In this document: positions 32,688 through 41,129 of the stretch, piece by piece
Numbering within the stretch: position 1 is the stretch's first letter
How the letters are laid out: each line of letters opens with the position of its first letter
From: an uncultured Lachnospiraceae bacterium
GTDB lineage: Bacteria > Bacillota > Clostridia > Lachnospirales > Lachnospiraceae
Assembly (NCBI GenBank): GCA_910579325.1
Contig: CAJTTU010000023.1
Coordinates: 1-42,245, forward strand
Length of the DNA: 42,245 nucleotides
Reading direction: 5' to 3'
The notes under the pieces: model-generated
Told to the model about the DNA's origin: nothing
Databases searched by the model: none
The model's input: the letters and a program-made list of their open reading frames with translations, nothing else
Made by a program: the position numbers and the translations under genes

Positions 32688-33407
32688 TTACGGAAGGGTA
32701 AAAAACTCATGTCCGCCATATTCAAACAAAAATCGAAGACTCGTATCAAACCACCTCATATTGGAAGGATTGGCTTTGGAGCGGGCTGCGAAAAACAAAG
32801 CGCCGCAGGAATAATCTTCCCCGGTCAGCGCTGCGTTTACCGCCGCCTGGGTTCCCTCTGAAACGGATACGGAATATAAGGTTCCGCTTTTGACAGGGGA
32901 AAACTGATTATTCTGATATACCACCTCGGTGATTGTGGAGGGAAAGCCGCCGCTTCTCACCCGGTTAATTACCACATTTGCCACCAGCACTTTTCCCTGA
33001 TGGTCGCAGCCGCCGGCCTCCGCCTCCACGATGTGGAGCAGTACGTCATAATCCTGTTCGGAAAAATTAATAACGAAAGGAGACACATATGCTTCCTCCG
33101 CCTGCTCGGTGATTGTATCTCCCACCATCGTTCTTGGAACCGAAAACGCTTCCATTGTAATCTGTTCCTCTAACTGTGCGCCCTCGTCCGCCAGGAAATT
33201 CTGATCGCTTTCCAGCGCCGACACATCCAGCCCGGCAGATACCATCTGCGGCGGCTGCAAAGCCGCAGCATGAACAGGTACCGGTTTTGTAAGGACGAAA
33301 CTGCCTGTGGTAAGCACAGCCGCCGCCACCAGACCGGTTCCCCAGGATCTTACCGGATATTTTTTATTGATTGTTTCTCTGTTCTGTATTCGATATTTGG
33401 TCTCCAT
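32688..33407 (-). CDS. SleB-type cell wall hydrolase (Hydrolase_2 family)
   Basis: The 239-residue protein has a signal or anchor segment (GTGLVAAAVLTTGSFVLT, about residues 25-43, with an AHAA-like cleavage region), an acidic linker, and a C-terminal Hydrolase_2 domain from about residue 115: DVLLHIVEAEAGGCDHQGKVLVANVVINRV with the predicted catalytic Glu, FPSTITEVVYQNNQFSPV and CGALFFAARSKA. This is the fold of SleB/CwlJ spore cortex-lytic transglycosylases, but there is no N-terminal peptidoglycan-binding domain, so the role may be vegetative or germination-related. The start at 33407 has AGGAG 6 bases upstream; a start at 33476 would add a non-secretory leader. Confidence 0.87.
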   Translation of the reverse strand: METKYRIQNRETINKKYPVRSWGTGLVAAAVLTTGSFVLTKPVPVHAAALQPPQMVSAGLDVSALESDQNFLADEGAQLEEQITMEAFSVPRTMVGDTITEQAEEAYVSPFVINFSEQDYDVLLHIVEAEAGGCDHQGKVLVANVVINRVRSGGFPSTITEVVYQNNQFSPVKSGTLYSVSVSEGTQAAVNAALTGEDYSCGALFFAARSKANPSNMRWFDTSLRFLFEYGGHEFFTLP

Positions 33408-33790
33408 TTCATTCTCCTCTCTGGAACATGCCAGACCGGTTCTATCTGAGGCCTGGCTGTGCTGAAAGCAGCACATATTACAATTATATTAACAAACTAT
33501 GTTGTTTATTACATATTTGTTAATTTTTTGTAGTTATCTCTATTATAGCCATCTATTACAGGTCTTATTCCAGAGAGGAAAAAAATGGTATCCATCAGTT
33601 TCCCGGAAATACCGCTAAACAGATGAATACCATTCACTAAAAAGTTAAATCTGCATTCACTAAACAGACAAATCTGACAACACAGAAAGCGCCGCGCATA
33701 AAATCAACATGCCGCGGCCGGCAAACAAAGTGTCAATCCCATATCACCGCAAAGCAGCAAAACATACAGTCTCTGCGGCCAACGGCTCTG
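33408..33790. other. Intergenic region between leuD and the SleB-type gene
   Basis: No gene is visible in these 383 bases. Features seen: an inverted repeat with perfect 9-bp arms (33488-33496 and 33516-33524) overlapping a minus-strand TATAAT (33488-33483) upstream of the SleB-type gene; an imperfect 23-bp tandem repeat (ATTCACTAAA...AAATCTG) near 33630-33680; and a GC-rich stem (33692-33699 with 33709-33717, one bulge) that may help end the leuCD transcript. Confidence 0.5.
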
Positions 33791-34276
33791 CTACCGGTTA
33801 TTAATATAATTAATCAGCCCTTCCGCCGCAATAATCTTCTGCATAAACGCAGGAAATGCCTGACCTTTGTATTCTGTTCCCTTTGTGCGGTCATAGATCA
33901 TGCCGGAATCAAAATCGATCTCCACCTGATCTCCCGCCTCAATATCCTTCGCCGCCTCGGGGCATTCGATAATCGGAAGACCAATGTTAATGGAATTCCT
34001 GTAAAAAATCCGGGCAAATGTCTCCGCGATCACACAGCTGACGCCTGCCGCCTTGATGGCAATGGGCGCATGCTCTCTGGAGGAACCACAGCCGAAATTC
34101 TTATTTGCCACGATGATATCCCCCTTTTTTACTTTATGGATAAATTCCTGATCGATGTCCTCCATACAGTGGGCTGCCAGCTCGGAGGGCTCCGACACAT
34201 TCAGATACCTGGCAGGGATAATCACATCCGTATCTACATTATCTCCATATTTAAATACCGTTCCGTTCGCTTTCAT
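33791..34276 (-). CDS. leuD: 3-isopropylmalate dehydratase small subunit
   Basis: With LeuC it isomerises 2-isopropylmalate to 3-isopropylmalate in leucine synthesis. The 161-residue protein is the short (archaeal/Thermotoga-like) form: VFKYGDNVDTDVIIPARYLN, IIVANKNFGCGSSREHAPIAIKAAGVSCVIAETFARIFYRNSINIGLP. AGGAG precedes tandem ATG codons at 34279 and 34276; the second has the better spacing. It follows leuC by 37 bases. Confidence 0.95.
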   Translation of the reverse strand: MKANGTVFKYGDNVDTDVIIPARYLNVSEPSELAAHCMEDIDQEFIHKVKKGDIIVANKNFGCGSSREHAPIAIKAAGVSCVIAETFARIFYRNSINIGLPIIECPEAAKDIEAGDQVEIDFDSGMIYDRTKGTEYKGQAFPAFMQKIIAAEGLINYINNR

Positions 34277-34313
34277 CATCCATCTCCTAATTATAGTTCC
34301 GCAATTGTTTGTC

Positions 34314-35573
34314 TTATTCACAGGGTCCTGCAATTTTTCCTGCCAGCGCGCTGGCCGCCGCCACAGCAGGACTGGCCAGGTAAATTTCCGAGGTCACATG
34401 ACCCATCCGGCCTACAAAATTTCGGTTTGTGGTGGATATGCATCGTTCTCCCTCGGCCAGGATTCCCATATAGCCTCCCAGACAGGGACCGCAGGTAGGA
34501 GTACTGACAACAGCGCCGGCCTCCACAAAAATTTTCAACAATCCTTCCTCCATGGCCTGCAGATAAATCTGCTGCGTAGCCGGAATCACAATAACCCGGA
34601 GTCCCTTCGCAACCTTTTTCCCTTTCATAATCCGCGCGGCAACCCGCAGATCCTCCAGCCTTCCATTGGTGCAGGAACCGATTACCACCTGATCGATAAC
34701 AACCTCTCCCACCTCGTCGATGGTCTTTGTATTTTCCGGCAGATGAGGGAAGGAAACCGTAGGCTTCAGCTGCGAGAGATCGATGGTAATCACCTGCTCA
34801 TACTCTGCGTCCGCATCAGCCTCAAACTCTTTAAATCCCCGCATGGAATGCGCTTTCAGATACGCCCTGGTCACATCGTCAACAGGGAAAATACCATTTT
34901 TCCCGCCTGCTTCAATGGCCATATTGGCGATGCACAGCCGATCGTCCATAGACAGATGGGCGATTCCGTCCCCGGTAAATTCCATCGATTTATAAAGGGC
35001 GCCGTCCACGCCGATCTTTCCGATAATATGTAGAATAATATCTTTGCCGCTGACCCAGTCTGCCGGTTTTCCCGTAAGCACAAACTTGATGGCTGAGGGC
35101 ACTTTAAACCAGGCTTTTCCCGTAGCCATCCCGGCCGCCATATCCGTACTCCCCACTCCTGTAGAAAACGCCCCCAGCGCGCCATAAGTACAGGTATGAG
35201 AATCTGCGCCGATTACCACGTCGCCGGCCACAACCAGACCCTTTTCCGGCAGCAGCGCATGCTCGATTCCCATCTGCCCCACATCAAAAAAGTTAGTGAT
35301 TTCATGCTTCGCGGCAAATTCCCGGACACATTTGCACTGTTCAGCCGATTTAATATCCTTGTTCGGCACAAAATGATCCATCACCAGAGCAATCTTATCC
35401 CTGTCAAACACAGATTTTTTTGTCATTTTGGCATCCATCTCTCTGATCGCCACCGGAGAGGTGATATCGTTGCCCAAAACCAGGTCCAGCTCTGCCTCGA
35501 TCAGCTGACCGGCCGATACCTCTGACAGTCCTGCATGGGCCGCCAGAATCTTCTGCGTCATTGTCATTCCCAT
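34314..35573 (-). CDS. leuC: 3-isopropylmalate dehydratase large subunit
   Basis: The catalytic 4Fe-4S subunit of isopropylmalate isomerase, 419 residues, of the short LeuC/HacA class that pairs with a 160-residue LeuD. Motifs: VMDHFVPNKDIKSAEQC, VVIGADSHTCTYGALGAFSTGVGSTDMA, VVIGSCTNGRLEDL and STPTCGPCLGGYMGI, giving the three cluster cysteines, and a C-terminal STTNRNFVGRMGH. AGGAGG lies 9 bases upstream of the ATG. It is transcribed divergently from a LysR regulator across 181 AT-rich bases, the usual arrangement for LysR control. Confidence 0.96.
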   Translation of the reverse strand: MGMTMTQKILAAHAGLSEVSAGQLIEAELDLVLGNDITSPVAIREMDAKMTKKSVFDRDKIALVMDHFVPNKDIKSAEQCKCVREFAAKHEITNFFDVGQMGIEHALLPEKGLVVAGDVVIGADSHTCTYGALGAFSTGVGSTDMAAGMATGKAWFKVPSAIKFVLTGKPADWVSGKDIILHIIGKIGVDGALYKSMEFTGDGIAHLSMDDRLCIANMAIEAGGKNGIFPVDDVTRAYLKAHSMRGFKEFEADADAEYEQVITIDLSQLKPTVSFPHLPENTKTIDEVGEVVIDQVVIGSCTNGRLEDLRVAARIMKGKKVAKGLRVIVIPATQQIYLQAMEEGLLKIFVEAGAVVSTPTCGPCLGGYMGILAEGERCISTTNRNFVGRMGHVTSEIYLASPAVAAASALAGKIAGPCE

Positions 35574-35650
35574 TTGATATTTCCTCCTGAATTATAATTC
35601 CGCAATGAATATATTTAAACTTTTATTTTTTCTGTTGCCATTCTAACACG

Positions 35651-35679
35651 TTTATTGTTATAATTGAAATACATATAAT
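35651..35679 (+). promoter_or_regulatory. Probable promoter of the LysR gene, in the leuC-lysR divergent region
   Basis: TTTATT (35651-35656), a 17-base spacer, TATAAT (35674-35679). The surrounding AT-rich sequence with short inverted motifs probably also holds the LysR binding sites and the opposing leuC promoter. Confidence 0.5.
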
Positions 35680-35754
35680 GAATATACAGTATAAATCTGA
35701 GTTATAGAAGTTACCCCGCACCAAACAATCTGCAAATGACAGGAGGGCTTTGCC

Positions 35755-36666
35755 GTGGAGCAGAATTTACCCCTTTACAAAATATTTTATGAGGTAGCGC
35801 GAACAGAAAATATTTCCCGCACCTCCAAAGAACTTTATATCAGCCAGCCGGCCATCAGCAAATCCATCAGCAAGTTGGAGGGCAACCTGAAAACCACACT
35901 GTTTACCCGCAACTCCAGAGGCGTGCAGCTGACGGAAGACGGCAAAATGTTGTACAGACATGTTCAGACCGCTTTCAACGCCCTTGCCCGGGGAGAGGAA
36001 GAGATCCGCCAGAACCAGGAGCTGGGGATCGGCCAGCTGCGCATCGGCGTCAGCAATACTCTGTGCAGGTATATGCTGCTGCCTTATCTCAAAGGTTTTA
36101 TCTCTGACCATCCCCACATCAAAATTACCATTTTCAGTCAGTCCAGCTCCAAAAGCCTGGATATGATGGACCAGGGACAGATCGATGTGGGACTGGTAGC
36201 GGAACCCAGAAACAGACGTCTGGATTTTTTTCCGGTCCGCACCATCGAGGACTGTTTCGTGGCCACCGACAGCTATCTGGAAAATCTGCGGCTGCGGGAA
36301 GGGAATCAGGAGGTCAACTGGTTTGAAAAAGGAAATATCATGCTGTTAGACCATGGTAATGTAACCCGTCTCCATATTGATAACTATCTGATCGAGCATA
36401 ATATCGAATGCCGCCAGATACTGGAAGTCACCAGCATGGATCTGCTGATTGAATTTGCCCGCATCGGCATGGGCATCGGCTGCGTCATCAAAGATTTTGT
36501 CCAGGAGGACCTGGACCAGGGACTGCTGACCGAAATCCCCTTATCTCCCGGAATCCATCCCCGCACCATCGGATTTGTCAGCAAATCCGCCGCCGGAAAT
36601 TCCAGGGCTGTGACAGCCTTTACCGAATACTACAAAAGCCACCGCACGCCGCCAGACTTTTCCTGA
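35755..36666 (+). CDS. LysR-family transcriptional regulator
   Basis: The 303-residue protein has the N-terminal winged helix-turn-helix (LPLYKIFYEVARTENISRTSKELYISQPAISKSISKLEGNLKTTLFTRNSRGVQLTEDGKML, residues 5-67) and a periplasmic-binding-protein-like effector domain from about residue 90. It starts with GTG at 35755, with AGGAGG 8 bases upstream. It is divergent from leuCD and convergent with ilvC, so it probably regulates branched-chain amino acid synthesis, perhaps sensing an intermediate such as an isopropylmalate. The effector is not evident from the sequence. Confidence 0.9.
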   Translation: MEQNLPLYKIFYEVARTENISRTSKELYISQPAISKSISKLEGNLKTTLFTRNSRGVQLTEDGKMLYRHVQTAFNALARGEEEIRQNQELGIGQLRIGVSNTLCRYMLLPYLKGFISDHPHIKITIFSQSSSKSLDMMDQGQIDVGLVAEPRNRRLDFFPVRTIEDCFVATDSYLENLRLREGNQEVNWFEKGNIMLLDHGNVTRLHIDNYLIEHNIECRQILEVTSMDLLIEFARIGMGIGCVIKDFVQEDLDQGLLTEIPLSPGIHPRTIGFVSKSAAGNSRAVTAFTEYYKSHRTPPDFS

Positions 36667-36693
36667 CCTCATGCGATGGCCTGTTCTCCTTTT

Positions 36694-37704
36694 TTAGTTA
36701 TCTAACAGCTTGCTCTCCTTCGTCCAGCTCATCAGCTTACGAAGCTCCGCGCCTACCTGCTCCAACTGATGCTGGGATTCCATTCTCCGCTTCGCCATAA
36801 AGCTGGTACATCCGGTCTGATTCTCCAGCAGCCAGTCTTTGGCAAACACGCCGGTCTGAATATCCTTTAATACTTGTCTCATCGCGTTTTTGGTATCCTC
36901 GGTAATGATCTTCGGGCCAGTAACATAATCGCCGTACTCCGCCGTATTGGAAATAGAGTACCGCATGCCGGCGAATCCGCTCTCATAAATCAGGTCCACA
37001 ATCAGCTTCATCTCATGGATGCACTCAAAATACGCGCTCTCCGGCTCATAACCTGCTTCCACCAGTACTTCAAAGCCCGTCTTCATCAACTGGGTCACGC
37101 CGCCGCACAGAACCGCCTGCTCGCCGAACAGATCAGTCTCCGTTTCCTCGCGGAAGGTCGTCTGCAAAACGCCTGCCCTCGCGCCGCCGATCGCCAGCGC
37201 ATAAGCCAGCGCCATGTCATGAGCCTTGCCGGTGTAATCCTGCTGCACGGCGATCAGGCAGGGCACGCCCTGTCCCTTCTGGTAAGTACCACGTACCGTA
37301 TGGCCCGGTCCCTTCGGCGCAATCATCGTCACGTCCACATTGGCCGGGGGCACGATCTGACCGAAATGGATGGCAAAGCCATGGGCAAACATCAGCATAT
37401 TGCCTTCCTCCAGATTCGGCTCAATCGATTCTTTGTACATCTTCGCCTGCTTCTCATCGTTGATCAGAATCATGATGATGTCTGCTTTTTTTGCGGCTTC
37501 TGCCGCCGTATAAACTTCGAAACCCTGCGCCTCTGCCTTTGCCCAGGACTTGCTTCCCTCATAAAGACCGATAATCACATGACAGCCGGACTCCTTTGCG
37601 TTCAGAGCATGGGCATGTCCCTGACTGCCGTAACCGATCACAGCGATGGTCTTCCCTTCTAATAAAGAAAGATTGCAGTCTTCCTGATAAAAAATCTTTG
37701 CCAT
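36694..37704 (-). CDS. ilvC: Ketol-acid reductoisomerase
   Basis: Class I KARI, 336 residues, converts acetolactate or acetohydroxybutyrate to the dihydroxy acids of valine and isoleucine synthesis. N-terminal Rossmann domain with GKTIAVIGYGSQGHAHALN, then the cofactor loop GLYEGSKSW (Glu49), DIIMILINDEKQ, MIAPKGPGHTVRGTYQKGQGVP, the metal site ETETDLFGEQAVLCGG and ECIHEMKLIVDLIYESGFAGMRYSISNTAEYGDY. An acidic residue in the cofactor loop, where NADPH enzymes usually have basic or polar ones, suggests NADH use; this is an inference. The ATG at 37704 has AGGAGG 7 bases upstream; a strong promoter is at 37761-37788. Confidence 0.96.
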   Translation of the reverse strand: MAKIFYQEDCNLSLLEGKTIAVIGYGSQGHAHALNAKESGCHVIIGLYEGSKSWAKAEAQGFEVYTAAEAAKKADIIMILINDEKQAKMYKESIEPNLEEGNMLMFAHGFAIHFGQIVPPANVDVTMIAPKGPGHTVRGTYQKGQGVPCLIAVQQDYTGKAHDMALAYALAIGGARAGVLQTTFREETETDLFGEQAVLCGGVTQLMKTGFEVLVEAGYEPESAYFECIHEMKLIVDLIYESGFAGMRYSISNTAEYGDYVTGPKIITEDTKNAMRQVLKDIQTGVFAKDWLLENQTGCTSFMAKRRMESQHQLEQVGAELRKLMSWTKESKLLDN

Positions 37705-37760
37705 TTCTTTTCCTCCTGTATGTTTTAACACTTTTTAAAGCTATGTTCATTTAGTTATCT

Positions 37761-37788
37761 ATTATAAGCCTCCCGGGTATAATGTCAA
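37761..37788 (-). promoter_or_regulatory. Sigma-A promoter of ilvC
   Basis: Minus-strand TTGACA (37788-37783), a 16-base spacer, TATAAT (37766-37761). Both hexamers are perfect. The leader is about 50 bases and contains no T-box or riboswitch. Confidence 0.85.
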
Positions 37789-37910
37789 TAAAGGAATTTC
37801 ACAATTATCATATCAATAAGTTATGCCTGATATATTGCCGCATCGACTGCTTTGCACAGCGTGTCCGCGCATCCCTTACCCACATGCTCCATGCGGCGTC
37901 CCTGTGTTCT

Positions 37911-38414
37911 TTATTCATATTCCCTGCCCAGCGACTTCATCCCCCGGAATACGCCGATAATCCCTGTTCTGGCCATTTCCATGATCTCGTAATTTTCCAG
38001 CAGATTGATAAAAGCGTCGATCTTGCTCTGATTACCGGTCAGTTCCACCGTCAGCGACTCCCGGGCCACGTCCACGATCTTCGCCCGAAACACATCCGCC
38101 ACGGCAATAATCTGCTGCCGCTCCTCCGCTTTCGCGCGCACCTTCAACAGAATCAGTTCCCTGGTCACCGAGTCATATTCCGGAAGCTCTTCGATCTCCA
38201 GCACTTCCGTCAGCTTCGCCAGCTGTTTTTTGATCTGCACCAGCTGCTCATCCTCGCCGCTGGCCACCACCGTCATACGGGTCACGCCCGGCGTCGTGGT
38301 TTCCCCTGCGGTAATGCTGTCAATATTATATCCTCTGCGGCTGAACAGTCCTGCGATCCGGCTTAACACGCCGGCATTATTTTCCATTAAAAGAGAAAGT
38401 ACAATCTTTTTCAT
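37911..38414 (-). CDS. ilvN: Acetolactate synthase small (regulatory) subunit
   Basis: The 167-residue protein has an N-terminal ACT domain (LSLLMENNAGVLSRIAGLFSRRGYNIDSITAGETTTPGVTRMT) that binds valine and a C-terminal ALS_ss_C domain (ELILLKVRAKAEERQQIIAVADVFRAKIVDVARESLTVELTG). It regulates the catalytic subunit IlvB, which is not in this window. AGGAGG lies 7 bases before the ATG. It lies 206 bases upstream of ilvC, which has its own promoter. Confidence 0.95.
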   Translation of the reverse strand: MKKIVLSLLMENNAGVLSRIAGLFSRRGYNIDSITAGETTTPGVTRMTVVASGEDEQLVQIKKQLAKLTEVLEIEELPEYDSVTRELILLKVRAKAEERQQIIAVADVFRAKIVDVARESLTVELTGNQSKIDAFINLLENYEIMEMARTGIIGVFRGMKSLGREYE

Positions 38415-38432
38415 TTCATCCTCCTGAACTTA

Positions 38433-38461
38433 GTAATATACTGATTTTCTTTTCCCGTCAA
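38433..38461 (-). promoter_or_regulatory. Possible ilvN promoter overlapping the dehydrogenase stop codon
   Basis: Minus-strand TTGACG (38461-38456), a 17-base spacer, TATTAC (38438-38433). It would separate ilvN expression from the frameshifted dehydrogenase upstream. A start here leaves a very short leader, so the call is tentative. Confidence 0.4.
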
Positions 38462-39574
38462 TTCACTGTCCCCATAATCTTTATATACTCCTCCGACTTA
38501 TCCCGCATGATCTCAAGCCCTTTGTCCAGCTCCTCCAGAGGAAACCTGTGAGAAATCAGTTTTGCAGGCGCGATACGCTTTCGGGAAATCCGGTCCAGAA
38601 CATAATGCCAGTCGTCTCCCGTTTCATGGGTAAAAGAAGAATTCCAGGTGCCCGACAGCGTCAGCTGGTTCCGCAGAATCTTCCAGTATACGTCCCGTTT
38701 GAAGCATATCCGAACCGGGATTTCCCACCAGCACAATGCGTCCTCCCGGAGCGGCGCCTGCCGCTGCCAGCGAGACAGTCTCATTCTTCCCTACACACTC
38801 AAAAAATACGTCCGTTCCCCTGCCCAGTGTCTTTCGCGCCAGCCATTCCCCTGCATCCTCTTCTCTGCTGTTGCAATAATTTTCCGCGGGCAGCCCCAGT
38901 TTTATAGAGATCTCTTTCTGAAAATCCTTATTTCCAACCGCCAGAATCTCCGAAGTCAAAACCGGAAATCCCGCAACCATCCCCCCCGTGACGCCCTGTT
39001 CTTCCCTGTCCAGCAGAAACATCAGCGACAGCATCCCGATCGTCCCCAAACCGCAGACTGCCGCCGTATCAGAGCCGGAAATAACCGTCCGCCTTATGGC
39101 ATGAACCGCCACCGCCATCGGTTCCAGCATGGCGGCCTCCTCAAAAGTAACCGAATCCGGCAGTTCCAGCAGATTTCCCGCAGGCACGGTGACATATTCC
39201 GCAAAGGCTCCGTCCCTGCGGGAACCCGTATATCCGTAATTCCTGCACATTTCATACTGTTTCTTCCCGCATGGTTCGCATTCCCCGCAGGGAATCAGTG
39301 GAAAAACGCCCACACGCCGCCCGGTCCACGCATCGGACACACCGTCTCCCACAGCCTCCACCACACCGGAAAACTCATGTCCCGGAATCAGAGGATGAAC
39401 ATGAGCCCCTGTCTGATAAATTCTCGGAATATCAGAACCACATATGCCGACCGCTTTCACGGCAACCAATGCTTCTCCAACGCCTGGCTCCGGTTTTTTC
39501 ACCGTTTCCAGCCGTATATCGCCGATCCCATGCAGTATCCACGCTTTCATCTCATATCTCATTTGTTCTTCCAT
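38458..39574 (-). pseudogene. Zinc-dependent alcohol/polyol-phosphate dehydrogenase, frameshifted
   Basis: A medium-chain dehydrogenase split in two frames. The first part (from 39574 or an in-frame ATG at 39562) has MKAWILHGIGDIRLETVKKP, AVGICGSDIPRIYQTGAH, PLIPGHEFSGVVEAVG, the structural zinc cysteines CGECEPCGKKQYEMC and the Rossmann AAVCGLGTIGML. After GRIVLVGNPGSDM (about 38705) the frame is lost and the conserved continuation FKRDVYWKILRNQLTLSGTWNSSF runs in another frame to 38458. One extra base or two missing bases near 38700-38705 explain it; no slippery heptamer is visible. The protein resembles galactitol-1-phosphate and ribitol-5-phosphate (TarJ-like) dehydrogenases. It lies 8 bases after the cytidylyltransferase gene. 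It could be a real loss, phase-like variation or a sequencing error. Confidence 0.8.
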
Positions 39575-39582
39575 CCCCGTCT

Positions 39583-40341
39583 TTATGTTCCGTCCCTGCG
39601 CCGGTCCTGACTATGGTCAAATTCCGGCCCGCTGTCCGGTTCCGCGCGCCAGCTGCCCGCAATCTCCCGGAACCGCTCCAGATCCGCTTTCGTCGTAATC
39701 TTAAAGTTCCTTTCATCCCCCGGAATCATTACGACATCCATCCCGGCCATAATCGCGGGTTCGGTGGAGCCATTGATCTCCAGAATCTTCTCCGGCAGCA
39801 GCCGCCGGTTCGCCTCATAATATTTTCCCAGACAAAACAATTCAGGCGCCTGTCCCGCGAAAACGCTGCTCCTTGACAAAAGAGAAGTTACCCTTCTGCC
39901 ATCCCCGCTGACGTATACCGTATCCTTCATGGCCAGCGCCGGCAGAACGCCGTCATGCCCCTTTCCTGCCGACAGACATTCCGTAATCAGCTTCGCCGAA
40001 AGAAAAGGCCGGGCCGCATCATGAATCAGCACGCAGTCCGCGTCAGCGCCATACACGCGGATATCCTCCAGACCATGCAGAATGGAAAGCTGACGGTTCG
40101 TTCCCGGCAGAGAAAAGCCTTTAAATTTTTTATTTCTGTCCGCCGGTTTCAGCCACTCGGAAATCTGTTCCTGCCACACCGGCTCCGCCACAATCTGAAT
40201 GGCGTCTATCCCCCCGTGCATGGACAGCGTTTCCACGCAATAAGAGATCACCGGCCTGCCTCCCGCCTCAAGATACTGTTTTGGGATGTCCGAACCAAGT
40301 CTGAGACCTTTACCGCCGGATAAAATTAACGCAATATTCAT
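39583..40341 (-). CDS. IspD/TarI-like cytidylyltransferase
   Basis: The 252-residue protein is a CTP-dependent nucleotidyltransferase: NIALILSGGKGLRLGSDIPKQYL (nucleotide-binding loop), ISYCVETLS, VLIHDAARPFLSAKLI (metal Asp) and the C-terminal MIPGDERNFKITTKADLERF. These motifs are shared by IspD, which makes CDP-methylerythritol, and TarI, which makes CDP-ribitol. Because it sits between a pentose-5-phosphate epimerase-like gene and a polyol-phosphate-type dehydrogenase gene, a CDP-pentitol role is more likely than isoprenoid synthesis, but IspD is not excluded. The ATG at 40341 has GGGGCGG upstream; a start at 40359 is less good. Confidence 0.8.
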   Translation of the reverse strand: MNIALILSGGKGLRLGSDIPKQYLEAGGRPVISYCVETLSMHGGIDAIQIVAEPVWQEQISEWLKPADRNKKFKGFSLPGTNRQLSILHGLEDIRVYGADADCVLIHDAARPFLSAKLITECLSAGKGHDGVLPALAMKDTVYVSGDGRRVTSLLSRSSVFAGQAPELFCLGKYYEANRRLLPEKILEINGSTEPAIMAGMDVVMIPGDERNFKITTKADLERFREIAGSWRAEPDSGPEFDHSQDRRRDGT

Positions 40342-40455
40342 AGCACCGCCCCATTTCATATTTTAAGTGCTTCCGAAAATTCCCCGACGTCCATTTCCGC
40401 GGCTGAGCTTCCGGGCTTATGCATATCGTCCGGTACTGTCCGGACAGCAGCGATA

Positions 40456-41118
40456 TCAGAACTTCAGTTCCCGTATATTCTCAAGCACTTCCCCATAAGG
40501 CTGCCCCTTACCAAACAACAGCGTCGTCCCCAGCACGAATCCTTTCACTCCTTTCGGAGCGAATTCCAATATTTTATCTGCGCTGCATGCGCCGTCCCAG
40601 TAGATCTCAAAGTCCATATCCTCTTTCATGGCAAGCAGCTTCGTAATTTTTTTCCCCACATAAGGCAGATACATCTGCCCTGCGTTGCCCGGATTCACCG
40701 ACATGACCAGTACCTTTTTCACAATACGCAGCATTTCCATCACTGTCTCCACAGAAGTTCCCGGATTAATGGCAATTCCCGGCACCATTCCAGCATTGAT
40801 AATGCTCTGCAGCGTCGTGGACGGATGGTACTCCGCTTCCGGATGGATATAGACCGTATCCCCTTTTCGCAGAGATTGAAGAAAAAGGCTGATATGATTG
40901 TTGGGATGCTCGATCATCAGATGCACGTCCATTGGTTTTTCCGTAGCGCCGGCTATGTAGCGCATATCATTTAAAGACATGGCAAAATTCGGAACGTAAC
41001 GTCCGTCCATAATATCTATATGAAAGGAGTCGATTCCCCCTTCCTCCAGACTTTTCACTTCCCTTTCCAGATTTCCATAGTCGGCGCACATCATAGATGC
41101 GGTTAACTCAAACTGCAT
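40456..41118 (-). CDS. Ribulose-phosphate 3-epimerase-like protein
   Basis: The 220-residue TIM-barrel protein has Rpe landmarks: LTASMMCADYGNLEREV, FHIDIMDGRYVPNFAM (metal His/Asp), MDVHLMIEHPNNHI, GIAINPGTSVETV, VLVMSVNPGNAGQMYLPYVGKKI and FEIYWDGACSADKI. In ordinary Rpe the phosphate and catalytic segments read VNPGFGGQ and VDGGV; here they are VNPGNAGQ and WDGAC, so this is a divergent member, perhaps acting on another sugar phosphate. Its gene begins the run toward the cytidylyltransferase and dehydrogenase genes, suggesting it supplies a pentulose-5-phosphate. AGGAG precedes the ATG. Confidence 0.82.
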   Translation of the reverse strand: MQFELTASMMCADYGNLEREVKSLEEGGIDSFHIDIMDGRYVPNFAMSLNDMRYIAGATEKPMDVHLMIEHPNNHISLFLQSLRKGDTVYIHPEAEYHPSTTLQSIINAGMVPGIAINPGTSVETVMEMLRIVKKVLVMSVNPGNAGQMYLPYVGKKITKLLAMKEDMDFEIYWDGACSADKILEFAPKGVKGFVLGTTLLFGKGQPYGEVLENIRELKF

Positions 41119-41129
41119 AACTGTCTCCT

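Noticed and set aside
32486..32749. Minus-strand open frame of 87 codons between the SleB-type gene and thrC
   Set aside because: It starts inside the SleB-type gene, has no ribosome binding site, and covers the thrC promoter and palindrome.
37705..37910. T-box leader upstream of ilvC
   Set aside because: The promoter is only about 55 bases from the start codon and no T-box sequence or antiterminator is visible.
38690..38720. Programmed ribosomal frameshift in the dehydrogenase gene
   Set aside because: No slippery heptamer, no internal ribosome-binding-like stimulator and no downstream hairpin were seen, and the family does not use frameshifting.
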